This document shows, piece by piece, positions 24,701 to 36,770 of a stretch of DNA of 64,000 nt. A program made the position numbers and the translations under genes. Under the pieces are notes generated by a model. It was not told the DNA's origin and searched no databases. It was given only the letters and a program-made list of their open reading frames with translations. Within the stretch, counting starts at the first letter, position 1, and every line of letters starts with the position of its first letter. The stretch is from Massospora cicadina (taxonomy: Eukaryota > Entomophthoromycota > Entomophthoromycetes > Entomophthorales > Entomophthoraceae): assembly GCA_022478985.1 (NCBI GenBank), contig JAKSZP010017388.1, positions 1 through 64,000 of the forward strand, in the 5' to 3' direction.

Positions 24701-25475
24701 TAGTTGCCACTGACCATCTGATGAGATGGGTTGAGACAAAGGCCCAGGTGAAAGTAGACGCTACCAGCGCTTCAAAGTTCATCCTAGATCAAGTAGTATA
24801 CCAACATGGATGCCCGCAGGTCCTGCTTAGCAACAATGGGACAAATTTCACATCTCATGTAATCCCAAAATTAAATGAAATAATGGGGATCTGAGAAGTC
24901 ATTTCTGTACCCTACCTGCTGGAGATGAACGAACTGTTAGAATGAATCAATGGGACGCTGGCCACAATTCTGAGGAAGCTGGTCACAGGAAGAATTTCCT
25001 CGTGGGGAACATACCTGAGTTTGGTGATGTTCGCCTACAATATCAGCCATTGTATGGAAATGGGAAAAACGCTGTTCAAGTTACTATATAGAAGGAAGGC
25101 CGCAATACTGCCAATTTTATATTCTGTGGTGGAACCAACAACAGGGATGAGTGCCAAGCAGTACCTGAACTGAATGATGAATATCCTGATCAAAATGGAA
25201 TTTCAATCATTTGATACAACTTTGAAGAAAAGAATTCATGTGATAATGATGGACAATAAGAACTGACCAGCCTTATTAGAATACCAAATTGGCGAAAGAG
25301 TTGCCTATTGCGGTACACATGGTCTTAGAAGAATAAACAAGTTGGATGTGTTGTGGTTTGGTCTGTTTTTGATTATTACCAAGGAGGCGATGGACGCCTA
25401 CTCCATCAAGAACCTCTTGGATGGTAGGATAGTAAATTGGTCCATGCTAAGTATCTAAAGCAATGGATCAGTTAA
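21800..25475 (+). pseudogene. Element C pol: protease, RT, RNase H, integrase (decayed)
   Basis: The protease active site at 22056-22064 reads DSR within VIVDSRVLINNVSTKL, with Gly changed to Arg. RT (about 22990-23600) has ISKLVKHGILVPSASPWVS, KYFSMMDL with the first catalytic Asp intact, and MPQGLCNATAMFQRAM. Its YxDD box reads YLND (23452-23463). RNase H (about 23890-24230) shows QTDASLMAIGAILSQ, ITERECLAVIYAFK and the late ASHQNADGLSRLP. Integrase begins with an HHCC region (about 24440-24570, CCVECQLPKPHK). The core has IDMVGTL and WVETKAQVKVDATSA, a second Asp lost in LLSNNGTNF (24829-24840), and Glu kept before INGTLATILRKL. The C-terminus has a GPY/F-like region. About twenty stops are seen. 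Confidence 0.88.
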
Positions 25476-25499
25476 AAAAATGAAAAAAGAGTTCCTGAA

Positions 25500-25710
25500 G
25501 GACCGCAGAACCATTAAGTTGGGTTTGTCCTAATGATTTGGTCAAGTCCAAAAAAGGACTGCTGAACCAAATTAGATGATTAAGTCTTGAAAAATTAAGA
25601 CCTCTGAACCATAGTAAACTGGTAGGTCTGAGTATACTTAGGATCCAGTTGGGGGGAGTATAATAAAAAGATGGACTGCTGAACCAAAAAAGGTCAAGTC
25701 CCATAGAAAA
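25500..25710 (+). repeat. Degenerate tandem repeat, about 57-bp period, four copies
   Basis: The motif GGACTGCTGAACCA or a close variant recurs at 25500, 25556, 25609 and 25673 (spacings 56, 53 and 64). The second and fourth copies share the longer context GGTCAAGTCC with A6 runs. It lies between the integrase stop region and the 3' end of element C. Confidence 0.6.
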
Positions 25711-26994
25711 AAAAAGAAAAAGCTAAAAGACTGATAAAAATGTTGGAAAGAGAATGTTAAAAACACATAGAAAAACTGATATTTTTATATAATTTTTATT
25801 TTTTATTATTTATCATTAATTTAGGGATGATTCCGCCTATGTCACCTCTTGGGGGGGAGGATGAATTGCATTAGGAGTAAATTAATTGGTGAAATCTATG
25901 TGAGATTGGACGCTAGCAATGGTTAGACCTACCCAAAACCAAGGTTGCTGAGTGGAGGCAGATCCTTGTGAAAATGTGACAATGGGATGAGAGATGAAAA
26001 CTTTGGAATATGCAAAACATGATACCCCAGAGTGGGGAGGGAAGCAACAGTACAAGAAGAGGCAGTTGGCAAATAACCTCAAGTTATCCTAATATGGCAC
26101 CGGTTCTGGAAGGTTGGTCTTGAGCACTTGCTGATGGGTTTCATCAAGAACACCAGACATATGGGCTGGCATAGAGCAAGGGATACTAGGCAGGGGTTGC
26201 TGAATCATGCCCCAATCAAAGCCATCAGGGGAAGTTGCTGATGGGATGTGCCAGAAATGAGATAGTCATGTAGGGAGCAAATGGCATCCTGCAGATGATG
26301 ACTATGAGCTTCTTGGAAGTGAAAACAGAATGAGCGATGGAAGCCTGGAGAGGTTGGAAGCTTCATGGCCCAACTTAAAAGAACTTGGCTGGAAAAGAGA
26401 AGAGCATAGGATGCAATATCTCGATCTAGGATGTTATCAAGATTGGAAGAGTTCAGAGCTATGGACAAAGTCTCAGTTACTTGTGCCCTTATTTCTGCAT
26501 AGGGGAGTTTGAAATGTACGCTGTTTCCAAGGCTAGTTTGGTGGCCAAGACAGCTGGCTTGTATTATTGACTGAGTCAGAAGAGGAACTTTTTTTGCAAG
26601 TCTAATCTGGTGAGGAATGAACGATCAAGAGCAGAGGGAATTTCTTCAGGAGGTTTGATGATGATGTTAGGAGAGTTTGCGAATGGAGCTGAATACAGGA
26701 GAGTTTTGAAATCTAACTCAAGAATTGATGACAGAGGAAGGATTGGTTGCAAGTCATTCAAGACAATCGCTAACCTGGTTTTGTCAGAGTTGGATACCGT
26801 TTCTGGTAATTCCATGGAAGGACTGCTATGGGTACTTGACTGGGAATATGAGTCCTGGAAGGACTGTAGAAGAGGTTCCAGCGTGCAGATTGACTCATCA
26901 TCTGGAAGAGCCAAAGGTCTTTATCAGACAAACTATTGAGCAGCTTTTGGTTCCCAAGACTCAATATGACATATGATCTGGATGAGTGGGGGGA
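25711..26994. other. Non-pol tail of element C, with an antisense open stretch
   Basis: Gypsy elements usually end soon after integrase, but here 1.3 kb intervenes before the 3' LTR. The plus strand has no long frame that I recognise. The minus strand has an open frame of 112 codons at 26914-26576 (acidic, Ser/Pro-rich, beginning MALPDDESICTLEPLLQSF). Two more open stretches follow it in other frames (26468-26205 and 26082-25882). Purine runs TTGGGGGGGAGGATGA (about 25848) and GAGTGGGGGGA (26984-26994) occur, and the second directly precedes the 3' LTR and could be the polypurine tract. Function is unknown. The antisense frame may be chance. Confidence 0.4.
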
Positions 26995-27316
26995 TGTTGG
27001 ACGTTTATGAAGCTGACATTATGCACTCTAAAACTAATTAAGTTCTTAATTTTGGAAAAATTTATATTAAAATTAATGAGACAAGCTCTCTATAGAAGAT
27101 ATAAGAATGATATGAGCCAGGAGGTTATTATGAGAAAATAACAAGGGCAAACATAAATGAGCATTCTTAATTGAGTCACAAAACAATTATTGATGTCAAG
27201 AATCTCCTGTTGAGGATGAGGAGAAAATCAGGAAATGAGGACACTGAACCTGTGCATTTATTACATTTATAGGGTTTATTAGCTGAGAATAGTCAGAAAA
27301 CCTATAAATTTTAACA
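26995..27316 (+). repeat. Short, divergent 3' LTR of element C
   Basis: It starts TGTTGG directly after a G-rich purine tract. It ends with about 70 bases (27247-27316) closely matching the 5' LTR end (AACCTGTGCA, TTATTAGCTGAGAATA, CAGAAAACCT). The middle shows no clear match, and the total is only 322 bases against 1126. Internal deletion plus replacement or heavy decay is likely. The TSD supports the right end. Confidence 0.6.
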
Positions 27317-29213
27317 CATGGTCATTCCTGCATATGCAATGTGAGTGGTCAAAATTTTTGACAAAGCTTTATCCTGGATCACCATTTTACTCAGAAATAA
27401 AAGCCACAATTGTTGCAACCAATAGCCTAACAATAGTAATATATTGGTTGAGGCCTCCACTAAGGCAATCCTATGTCACTAATACTTTTCAACTTTGCCA
27501 CAAACATCCATTGGCAGCGGCAGAGATGAGGATTTGAGATATCATCTACCTCAACCAATGGCCCATCAAGATGCAGGCATCTGCTGATGACATTATGGAA
27601 GGGAGTAGCTTTGAAAATGACCTTCAAGACATTGAAGAGCTTCTTGACTCCCACCAATCAGCAATGAACAAAAAATTAATATGAAAGGGCTGCTTTAGTA
27701 AAGATTAGCAACCTAAACGCTCAATAAATCGTCTGGCCTGACTCAACTACATCTCACTCAGATGTTTTGTTATCTGTGGATCTTGTTCAATGAGAAAGGT
27801 CCGGTGGTTAAGGATATGGAATAAGCAGTGTATACCACATGTCAGCCCTCATATTCTATTGTAAGTACATGCGCCTAAAACTCAAAGGAAAATTCAAAAA
27901 TCACCCTTTAGTCCTCTTAAAGCTCTGGTATGTTGCTTACGTGCTGCCAATGAGCCCAATGCTTGAGCATAATAAAAGATTGCTTATATGCACTTTCATT
28001 TGGTACAAATCAATATTGACGCCAAGAGCCCTTAAAACTCTGTTAAGCTCGATCTAGAAGGAGGCATGGGATAAATCAACTTTAAAACCCACGACTGGCA
28101 GATATGGGCCAAGTGTTTGTCCATATAGTGCAGATGCACATGCACTGCCTAGATACCATGTGGGGCATCACTTGGCTCAGATCAATAAATTACCTGAACC
28201 CATCTAACACGCTCCTTACAGAAATGGGTGGCAACTCAGCCAATGCTGCACTCTAAGCTGAAGAGCTCCTATTACTGGCACCTATGCAATCACATGGTTT
28301 AGATAGGCAGTTGATTGTATAGATTTATGGCGCGATACATTGACCAAATTAGATAAGATAAAAAGTCCTGCAATTAAGCAATAAACATGGCAACAACGTG
28401 GGAGGAACATAACTGAATCTGAAAAGAAATTTTCTGACAATGCAATTAAAATCCTTTTTTAAAAATGATTTATTTAAATTCAGAAAACTTACACCAAAAC
28501 CACTGCCAAATCCACCACCTCTATTACAAAACCTTTACAACTGGGAGGAGGAAGGGAATAATACCCACAATCTTAAGAATTTAAAAATTTAACCTCAATT
28601 GCAAACTGGTTACATCTGACCAGCGTTTGACCACCTGGAGTATTATACACTGGGCCATAAAAATGGGAAAGCATTGAGTCCCAGATTATCTTTTTAAGGA
28701 CTGCTTGGTGTGCACCAAAAATTGAGGCAGACAACAGCCAATTAATAATCTGATTGCGCAGTATTCAAAAGATACTGGTCCACAATGATGCTATCTTTTT
28801 CTGGCAAGCATTTATTGTCAAATTTTCACCCCTCTCTATACATCTCTTTGCAAAAATGCTGCACCATCAGCCAATCCAGCTCCAAGCCTTCCTTTATATT
28901 ATTCTATATGTTTGTTACACTCAGAGATTGTGGATGAGCAATTGATCCATGATCGCCCATATATTAAAAGTCTAGTATATAAACTAATCAGGCTTTTTAA
29001 ATCAGCTTTCTCAGATAACCAAGTTCTCATGCCTTATCCTGAGGTGCTTAAAAGCTATACACCTGAAATTTCACCCCTAGATAGATCATCAAACATGATG
29101 AGGCAACGTTCAGACTAAAACTTTGATGTCATGTACGTCTTTTAACGCTAAAACCGTGGCTAGCAATGGCAATCATAATCAGGAATAGTCAGAAATGCCA
29201 ACCAATTAGCAGC
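27317..29213. other. Unassigned spacer with weak coding-like patches
   Basis: This is 1.9 kb of sequence between element C and the A6 solo LTR. Plus-strand patches look more protein-like than random, for example around 27560-27680 (DIMEGSSFENDLQDIEELLDSHQS) and 28912-29118 (68 codons, LVYKLIRLFKSAFSDNQVL). I recognise no family in them, and stops break any longer frame. It could be a decayed gene or an older transposon that served as the insertion target. Confidence 0.35.
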
Positions 29214-30102
29214 TGTAAGGAGAGTGTCTGTAACTCTTCTGTTTCCATCAATGTGGTGCGAGGTGCACAGCCACACTGCCAGGGAACTAGTCATTAGTAA
29301 GATGATAAACAGGGCACCTAAGAGGATGTCAGAGCAGAAGGGGCCCAGGGCAAGGATGTACAGCGAGTATATAATAGGAGATAGTATATCAATAAAAACT
29401 TGGTTGACACCAATAGGTAGTCCACAACCAGTTGAATATTGGTGCAGGAGAGCTGTGGTGCTTTGTTCTGGAGTGGACCAGGGCAGCCCAGTGGTGCACC
29501 AGATATGAGAAATAGTTTCTGTGAATGTACAATGACCAACACTGTTAAAAACCTCCTTAAGGAGGTCCATGCACAGGTTTGCCCAAGGTACCATTTACAA
29601 AAAAATGTAATCTAATGGGGGATTTATTAATAGGAAGTTGACCAACAAGGAAGGTTGGTCTCAAGTAACATACTTAAACAACAGGGGGATTCGTCAATTG
29701 GCAGAAATGGTGCTAAGCCTAAGTGCACTAATAAGCGCACACTACCATTGGCCAAGGTACTATAATTCAGGTTTTTCAGACTTGAGTTATTAGTTGTAGG
29801 TAATGCCGACCTGATCTGGAAAGATCAGAAATTGAATGGGTACAAAACTTCAGTTGCCAAGCAACTGAATTGAACCATTGTCATCTAGAAAATAGCTAGT
29901 GTGTTATAACGCCCTTGCTGTAATGCAGGGCGGAGCATCACACACATCTCCTGGACCAACCTGGGTATATCTAGCCAGCACCCAGCATTGGTCCAAGGTA
30001 TGTCTTAAGTCAGGGAGATCTTGCAGCTTGACATTTTTGGACTCCTGACGTCCAGCCTTATCTTTGCATTCATTCCCTCAATTATGACATGTGGCCATGA
30101 CA
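29214..30102 (-). mobile_element. Solo LTR A6 (family A), exact TSD GCAGC
   Basis: This 889-base LTR runs from TGTAAGGAGAGTGTCTG to GTGGCCATGACA on the plus strand. It is flanked by identical GCAGC at 29209-29213 and 30103-30107. It is homologous throughout to the A2 and A3 LTRs. No internal sequence is present. Confidence 0.93.
29551..29566 (-). promoter_or_regulatory. LTR stem-loop in A6
   Basis: ACCTCCTTAAGGAGGT is a perfect 16-base palindrome at the position of the conserved family A hairpin, next to GCACAGG. Confidence 0.55.
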
Positions 30103-33100
30103 GCAGCATCTGATCCCAGACTTTTTATCCCAGATGAAACTCCCATCTCTGGCATTCCTTCTTATTGATATTTTCTTTTTTTTAATAATATAATAAAGGT
30201 ATGGAGTTTTTTAAAACTTTCATGGTTTATAATATTGTAAAAGATAAGTTTGTTTGTAATGTTCCTCATATATGTTCTTATTCATTAGCTTGCATTTGTC
30301 ACAATGTATACTTAATCAAGTAATTTTTAGTACAGATTTTTCAAATATTGGTTAGTTTAAAAACAAGGGTCTCTTATTGATTCCAAAGTTGTTCAAAAAT
30401 ATAGCGTCTTCCAGCATTTGATACTGATAAATTTAAGTTCTAAGAAAATAAATGTGGCAATATTTTTCTCAAATTAAGACTTAAGTCTGTACAAATTCAA
30501 ATGGATTATATAGACACTGTTATATGAGTGTGTTCTGGATGTTGATGTAAATTTAAAAGAGTTTATTATCTTTCCTAGTTTTGAGGAGTCTGCAAATGTA
30601 AATTCTTTATGATATATGTAAGAAGTTGAGGAATTAATGTATCTGTTGATATCTTTATTTGTACTTTTATATGGAGATACAAGCCACATTTGCATATATA
30701 TCAAATCTATTCATAGTATCTTCTTTTCTAATCTTTATGTATTAATGATTTATACATATATAGTTACATGAGATTTATCACTAAATGTAGTGGATATTTT
30801 GATAGTTATTCTTGAGTAAAGAAAGAAAAAAGTGTTAATTTTGTGATGTTTTATTTATCATGGACCACTAATGTTTTCATATAGTAAAATGTTATTTTTT
30901 ATTAAGGTGTGACCTATGTTGCTAAAAAGGATATACTTATGCTCACTATAGGATAATCTAAGATAAGTAAAGTAAGCTCATACAACCTGAAATATCTTTA
31001 AACAATAGAAGAGAGAACTTTTTAAAATAAAGCACAAATTCTTTGTGGTGATTAAGTATATGATGATGATGATGTCCCAATTAAAACTCAATAGGTATAT
31101 GAAGGAGACCAAGAATATTTCAAACTTTTATAGGATATCAAATTTGTGGACGCCACAGTTCTGGTGACAATATCTAAACAATATGCTTAAAAACTGAAAG
31201 AGAAATACATAATAATAGAAAAAATTAAACTTAGCAACTAATCTTAAGGTAATAGTTAATGCAGGATAAATTCTGGTTTCAATGATTAAAACGTTGATTA
31301 AACTCACAAATCATTAGATGAATATGGGTTTTTAAATAAGCTTTTGCAACCTAGAGGAAATTTTAATTACTCACCATAAGCGAGAAATACGGAGCATTCA
31401 GAGATTAAATGGGTTATAGCAATCATGTAACTTAAAAAGAGGACAACGTCCTCAAGATAATGTCTCAATTTCAACTTTCAGAAGTTATCTTTATGATTAC
31501 TACAAAAAACAAATTTGGAGCTTAAACCACAATCTATATCATCGTTTTGAATGGAAACTATATGCTGAGTAGAATAGAGGCAAATTTAAAAATCTGAATT
31601 TTAGCCCACACCAAGATTACCTATGCTACATAATAGAAATGTAACAGCTTGTCTCAAATCATTGAGACAGCAAATATTAGGTGTAGTGACTTGTAGAAAG
31701 ATTATAAAGTGATAGACTGCTTTTAGACCAAAATTCAAATCCTTTAATATATCTTACCCATGAAGAATGTACATATGCACAACCTAAAGCTTTATATAGA
31801 GGAATTTGGAAGCCTTGAGCATATTGCATATCAAATATAAGAGTTCCTGATAATCCAAACTCAACAGGACAGGTACATTCAGGTACTTATGTTTAATTTT
31901 AATAAACTCTATACTATAGCGGAAATTAGTGTCTCAAGCACTTTTGTGCTATTTTTGCTTTATAACAAGCTTTATGCCCAGTTTTAGAACTTATTATTAT
32001 ATAATTCCAATGATTGGATCAGATTCAAGACCATAAAAATGTTAGAGTTAATAAATTTGGTATACATTTTGATGCGTCTAACAAAAATACAATCAATGTT
32101 ATTGTTATAACAATAATAACTGAAAATAACTAAAATTAATGCTAATAATGAGCCTGGTTCCATCTGAAGTCAGAAAAAAGTAATTTATGAGAATAAACGG
32201 ACCATTCAACTACAATAATGGTGGTATGAAGAGCATATTACAAAATTTTGACAAGTGAAATTTTCCAAAGATTTGTTGATTAAAAGACATTTGCAAGAAC
32301 TTAAGCCTTCTAGTTTAAAAAAGGCAGGTGTAGAAGATGAGAAACACTCTATGTTTGCCTGTGGGAATGTTTCAACCAGTCAGAATATGTTATATAAAAA
32401 TTAAATATGGCCCAACTAATAGTAGAAGATAAAATCAGGACTAACAATCTATCAAGTGATTAAGCAAGATCCGCATGTGGTGACTACATAGGTAAAGGCA
32501 AAGCCTGACAAAAATACAATAGAATTAGCTGTCTATTAAATTGGACTAATCCATGATATTCAGATGAGCCAAAGAAGGACATACTATTTTTTATAAATTA
32601 ATTTTTTAATTTCCTAGAATATAAGGATAGCTTCCCAATATCTAAACTAAGCTTATAGAACTCCTAAATTAGTCAATTAACGCATATAAGGTATCTTAAT
32701 TCTTATTGTGGATATTCCTGCAGTTTATCATGTAAATATCTATGTATGCTTTTCTAAGTGTTTCAACTGTAGTACTGATATGAATAAGATTGAGTTTATA
32801 AAATTATAAAAAGATAAAAAAAATGAAGTATAGCCTATTCTAGTGTTATATAGTTTAAAGATTACTAAGACAAGAAATTAATATCGTATTTAAGAGGATT
32901 AGTGGGATTATTGCACAATTGAGCTTGATAATAAACCTCATTCAAATTAAATCCTAATACTCCAGATAATTAACCTTCCAGCCGATTGGAGCTGCAAAGA
33001 TTGACCTCAGCTTATAAGACATTAGGTTTTTAAGATAAAAAAGGTAATATATCTTAAAGATTAGGATTATTAATTAGTCTCTAGAAATCTGGTTGTTCCA

Positions 33101-34240
33101 ACTTACTTATAATATAAATAGTCATTTAAAAACTAAGTATAATGTGATACTTTAGCCTCAGTATTAAATAAATAAATTACTTTTTTTGAGCTACCAAAAA
33201 TACCTACATATATAACATTGTAACTCGCACTATCATTATACCCATAGTATAGATAAGTAATTACCTTCATGGTTAATTTATCAAAGAACCATTGTTCATA
33301 AAATGTAAAAGACCAAACGCTTTACTTCCAGATCTAATATTATCACTAGTCATAGTTTTTTAGGCCTGTACAACTTATCTGTCCATTGATTTTAGACAAT
33401 TAGGTGATAACAAAACTTTCATTTTTCTAGAAATTTTTAGAAAAAAGCATGTAATTTATCATAAATCCTGATGAAAATAGGCCCCAACTTGCAAAACCAG
33501 TAGAAATACTCAATAGTATCATCTCCATATTTGGCGTCAATTTTTTACCTGAACACTACAAATATAGGCCACATTCATATCAGATTTTGTGCTATTACAA
33601 ATGCAACTTATTGTATTCATTTTGCTAACGTAGAGAAACTACATAAACTTGTAGAAACACGTACTATAAATGTATATCATTATTCTAGATCTTACGCTTC
33701 TGTAGTGCCCTCCATATAAGGTACTTAAATTTGACCTCATCAATCCCTTTTGATGAAAAAGCTACTGGAACTGAATAATGTTTTTGGCATTTTATCTTCA
33801 GTTATTTATCTTGTGTTTTAGATATCTTAATAAAACATCATAAACTACTTCAACACCTTGATTAAACCCAAAAGCTATGAACACACCACCTTGAATTAAA
33901 TTAGGAGGCCTCATCTCTCAAACTTAATGAAATAGCGTGGCAAAATTATTTAATATTAATAACTCCAATAAAGTTTGAGAGAAATTATAGCATGCAAAAG
34001 TTTGCGTCACAGTAAATCTAAAGAGCTAAATGACTTCTAATTCTAGGAAATATCAAGAAATCTGCACTCAGATTACAAGAAGTATTGGATTAACCTCTTA
34101 AAGCTTATACTCTAGAGAATTTTTGTAGCACTGGTTAGCCTCATTGAATCAATATCTTAGTTTGAAATAAGCAATCTACCTTTGGGACAAATAAATCCAA
34201 AAGATTGACATTTTTATATTCATGATGGAGAAAAAGGGGT
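30103..34240. other. AT-rich decayed spacer, nothing assigned
   Basis: Over 4 kb of strongly AT-rich sequence. No reading frame exceeds about 76 codons, and no domain, LTR end or duplicated flank is evident. A short GAT microsatellite occurs near 31062. It may be ancient, mutation-saturated transposon sequence. Confidence 0.5.
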
Positions 34241-36129
34241 GTCAGCCCCCAACTGAACCACAGGTCCTCTAGGCCCGCAATGACCCACTGACACTACAGG
34301 ACATCCCAGCATTCCTGAGCCTCTGAGGTCATCTTTAACTTTTTAACATTATGACCCTACCAAACCTCCTACTTTTAGAGTTTGGTTTTAGTTGGCCAGC
34401 TGTTCAGGATTCTTGGGCTACTGAGCAACGTAGAAGGCCTTGAGGCAAGGAACATAGTATCCCTGTTGATGAGGCAGAGTTGTGCAAAGGGTTTTTGGTC
34501 CAGGGCACTAAGGTGACAGTGAATTGCAAATTTATTAGTTTAAGTTGCAATTAGTTCCATTACAAGCAAATTAACGTTAAAATTATTTGGTATATCATGG
34601 AGGTATGGCACTTTTTTAGATTAAAAAAATGTGGATTAATGGTTTATAAGATAAAGAGAAAAAGTTATTTGCAATTGCTGTTAAATTTAAAATCTAATGA
34701 GCCCTGAGGAACAATTATCAATTTTAAAACTGCTATAATTTATTACTATAATTTTATGATTTGAGCTAAATTTTGAGGCATCATTTTGATACAGTTTATT
34801 CTATTCTTTTAGAAAAGTAAAAGTGTTGTAACATCTCTCTTTTTTTAATCACTTAATTGAATGATTCAAAAATTCAAACGTTTTACACTTAACCAGTTTT
34901 TAGAACACACTGCTACAAGCCGATGTTGACTCATTTGACGCCTGATGCCCTTATGTGAGGTAGTGGAGCGCCGCCTCCTGGCATATATCAGCCACCTCCA
35001 AAATGCACCTGGGCTGGATTAGCTAGCCCCCCCAACACTTCTGGTTGTTATGTCTTGCCTTGAGACCTAGCCCACCACCTTGCATGTTCCCAGGTGGTTC
35101 TTCAAAGTCCCCTAAGCTCACTTGATGCAACCTATGTTTCAGCCTTTGGTCAAGTATAGGAACCTCTTCCCCCTATGAGAGCACGGCCATCATATTGATG
35201 GCCAATGTAGTTTATAAACTAACAGTTTTATAAATTTCCTCCCTTCAAGGGTCACTTTGACCTGGGCTTCTCTCATGAAGCCCACGCTAGGATGGCATAA
35301 CATCTTCCTCTAATTTACAAAAATAAACTCATCCCAACCATCCATACCAACTTGCAGATGAAGCCATGCTGGTGGTCCAGTTCGACAGCTTGCCCTCATG
35401 CCTACCCCCAAACGCCTCCGCCTTGAACTCACAAAGGCCTAGGCTTCCTACGGCGCTGACAGCGTGTTGCAAAATGTGGTGCCCAATGGCACCAATCATC
35501 TCACTGGGCCTCGCATGTTTGCAATGATCTACCACTACTGCAGCAACATTCACCTCGTGATACTCCCTGTGCCATGATCAAATCTTCCCTGATCATCCCT
35601 TCTGGGAACACATTGAAAATGACATGACATTTGCCCATTGTGCATAAAACTTGACTATTTGTAGCACAAATGCCCAGAGTTTTCCGCTTAAGCTGCCTTT
35701 GCTGCTCGTCCCTCTGGTGTCAGTTATATTACTACTGCACTAAAGCTTTTGAATGCAAATTGATTCTCCCTCCCCCACATTCATCCTCTGCGGGTGATGC
35801 TCTCACCGCTCAACTCTAACCTGAGCTTAACTGCCATAACTCTTCCCATGAAGATTGCAGTTCAGGTGCTGTTGGTATTGCCATAATCTACCTTGTTCTG
35901 CCAATAAACCCCTGCCACACGAAAACTCCTGTTGCTATCGCAATAATGGACAAATTAAATCCATTTGGATCTTCATGATCAACAATGAATAATAAACCTA
36001 TGGGCCAAACCTTAAGATGCCCTGGACAAATTATTGATGCTCCCACTCCCAATTCAACCCCCATCTGCCATTCCTTCCTCAGAATGGCTGTCCAATTTAC
36101 AAATATTTGCATAAAAAGTCAGTTGAAGA
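34241..36129. other. More GC-rich island in the spacer, possible decayed gene
   Basis: Base composition rises relative to the preceding 4 kb. On the plus strand, fragments read like a broken coding sequence: about 35390-35560 (LALMPTPKRLRLELTKA, then NGTNHLTGPRMFAMIYHYC) and about 35640-35700 (CPLCIKLDYL). Stops separate them and I recognise no family. It lies directly upstream of the repeat G1 in the same orientation, so the two may be parts of one decayed unit. Confidence 0.35.
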
Positions 36130-36770
36130 AGCTGCTGCCCCTACTAACTACCTTTTAAAATAAGCCATCTATATGGCGATGGAGACATCTTTCAAGGGCA
36201 ATTCCATCTCTATTTCCTTAAAGATTTTCCAGAAGATGCTAAGTATGAAATCAAGGAGCTAGCCTTTTCTGCGAGCTTTATATGCACTGGTGCAGCAATA
36301 TCTTCACGCTTTTCTCTCTACTCTCGTCAAAACCACTATCAAAAAAAGTCCTTTAAATGCGTACCAAAACTTCTTTCCTTCGCTGAACATTATCTGGCTC
36401 AATATGTTGAGGCGATGCACACCACTAGCTTCCTTGATGAGGATAACTCATACCTCTATCTACTTATGCCCCACTCTACTGATGCTCCAATTTTCATTCT
36501 ATCCGCCTTTGCCCACCATCCAAAGCACCCACCTGACAAGAATCACCCCAACCCTCCTTCCCCTTCAGATATGGATGCTTAAGCCAGCTTCAAAGCACCA
36601 TGCTACAAGTTTTTCATTATATGATAATCCCTTTATTTTGGAACGTAGTGAATAAAAATTCATGAAGAATCCCCTTTGGGTTGGGACCACTAGTACAAAA
36701 GAGAAGTAGTTTTTATTGAGATGAGGAATGTAAGATGGGATGATGAGAGCCCACACAATAATATCTCATG
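36130..36770 (+). pseudogene. Repeat G1: unrecognised coding-like sequence, copy 1
   Basis: This unit is homologous to 51070-51760. The plus-strand frame reads FLKDFPEDAKYEIKELAFSA, then LSFAEHYLAQYVEAMHTTSF and DNSYLYLLMPHSTDAPIFIL. The other copy has YKIEELTYEVSRS, ITFEEHQLAQYVEVIDTFSL and PQLYLLMPHVADAPSPML in the same places. Homology continues past the frame into a segment with CCACTAGT and TAAAA-rich text, so it is a repeated DNA unit and not just a domain. I recognise no family. It could be part of another transposon or a duplicated gene fragment. One-base shifts break the frame in both copies. Confidence 0.5.

Larger units (their letters stand above)
19160..27316 (+). mobile_element. 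Element C: plus-strand Ty3/gypsy retrotransposon
   Basis: C has a 1126-base 5' LTR, a PBS, gag with a coiled coil and zinc knuckle, protease, RT, RNase H and integrase in order. A 1.5-kb non-pol tail follows, and then a short 3' LTR (26995-27316). Flanks GATGG (19155-19159) and CATGG (27317-27321) agree at 4 of 5 bases, supporting both ends. The integrase lacks a chromodomain and ends in a GPY/F-like region with VHAKYLKQWI. Key residues are lost in protease, RT and integrase, so the element is dead. C-family LTRs also occur at 9044-10152 and, decayed, at 51880-52594. Confidence 0.88.

Noticed and set aside
29160..29594. Minus-strand frame of 144 codons
   Set aside because: It lies inside the solo LTR A6, where no protein is expected. 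Other copies of the LTR break the frame.
31060..31076. GAT microsatellite
   Set aside because: Too short to treat as a separate repeat feature.
30103..34240. Possible Ty1/copia remnant in the AT-rich spacer
   Set aside because: I looked for copia RT and integrase motifs on both strands and saw only vague resemblances broken by many stops.
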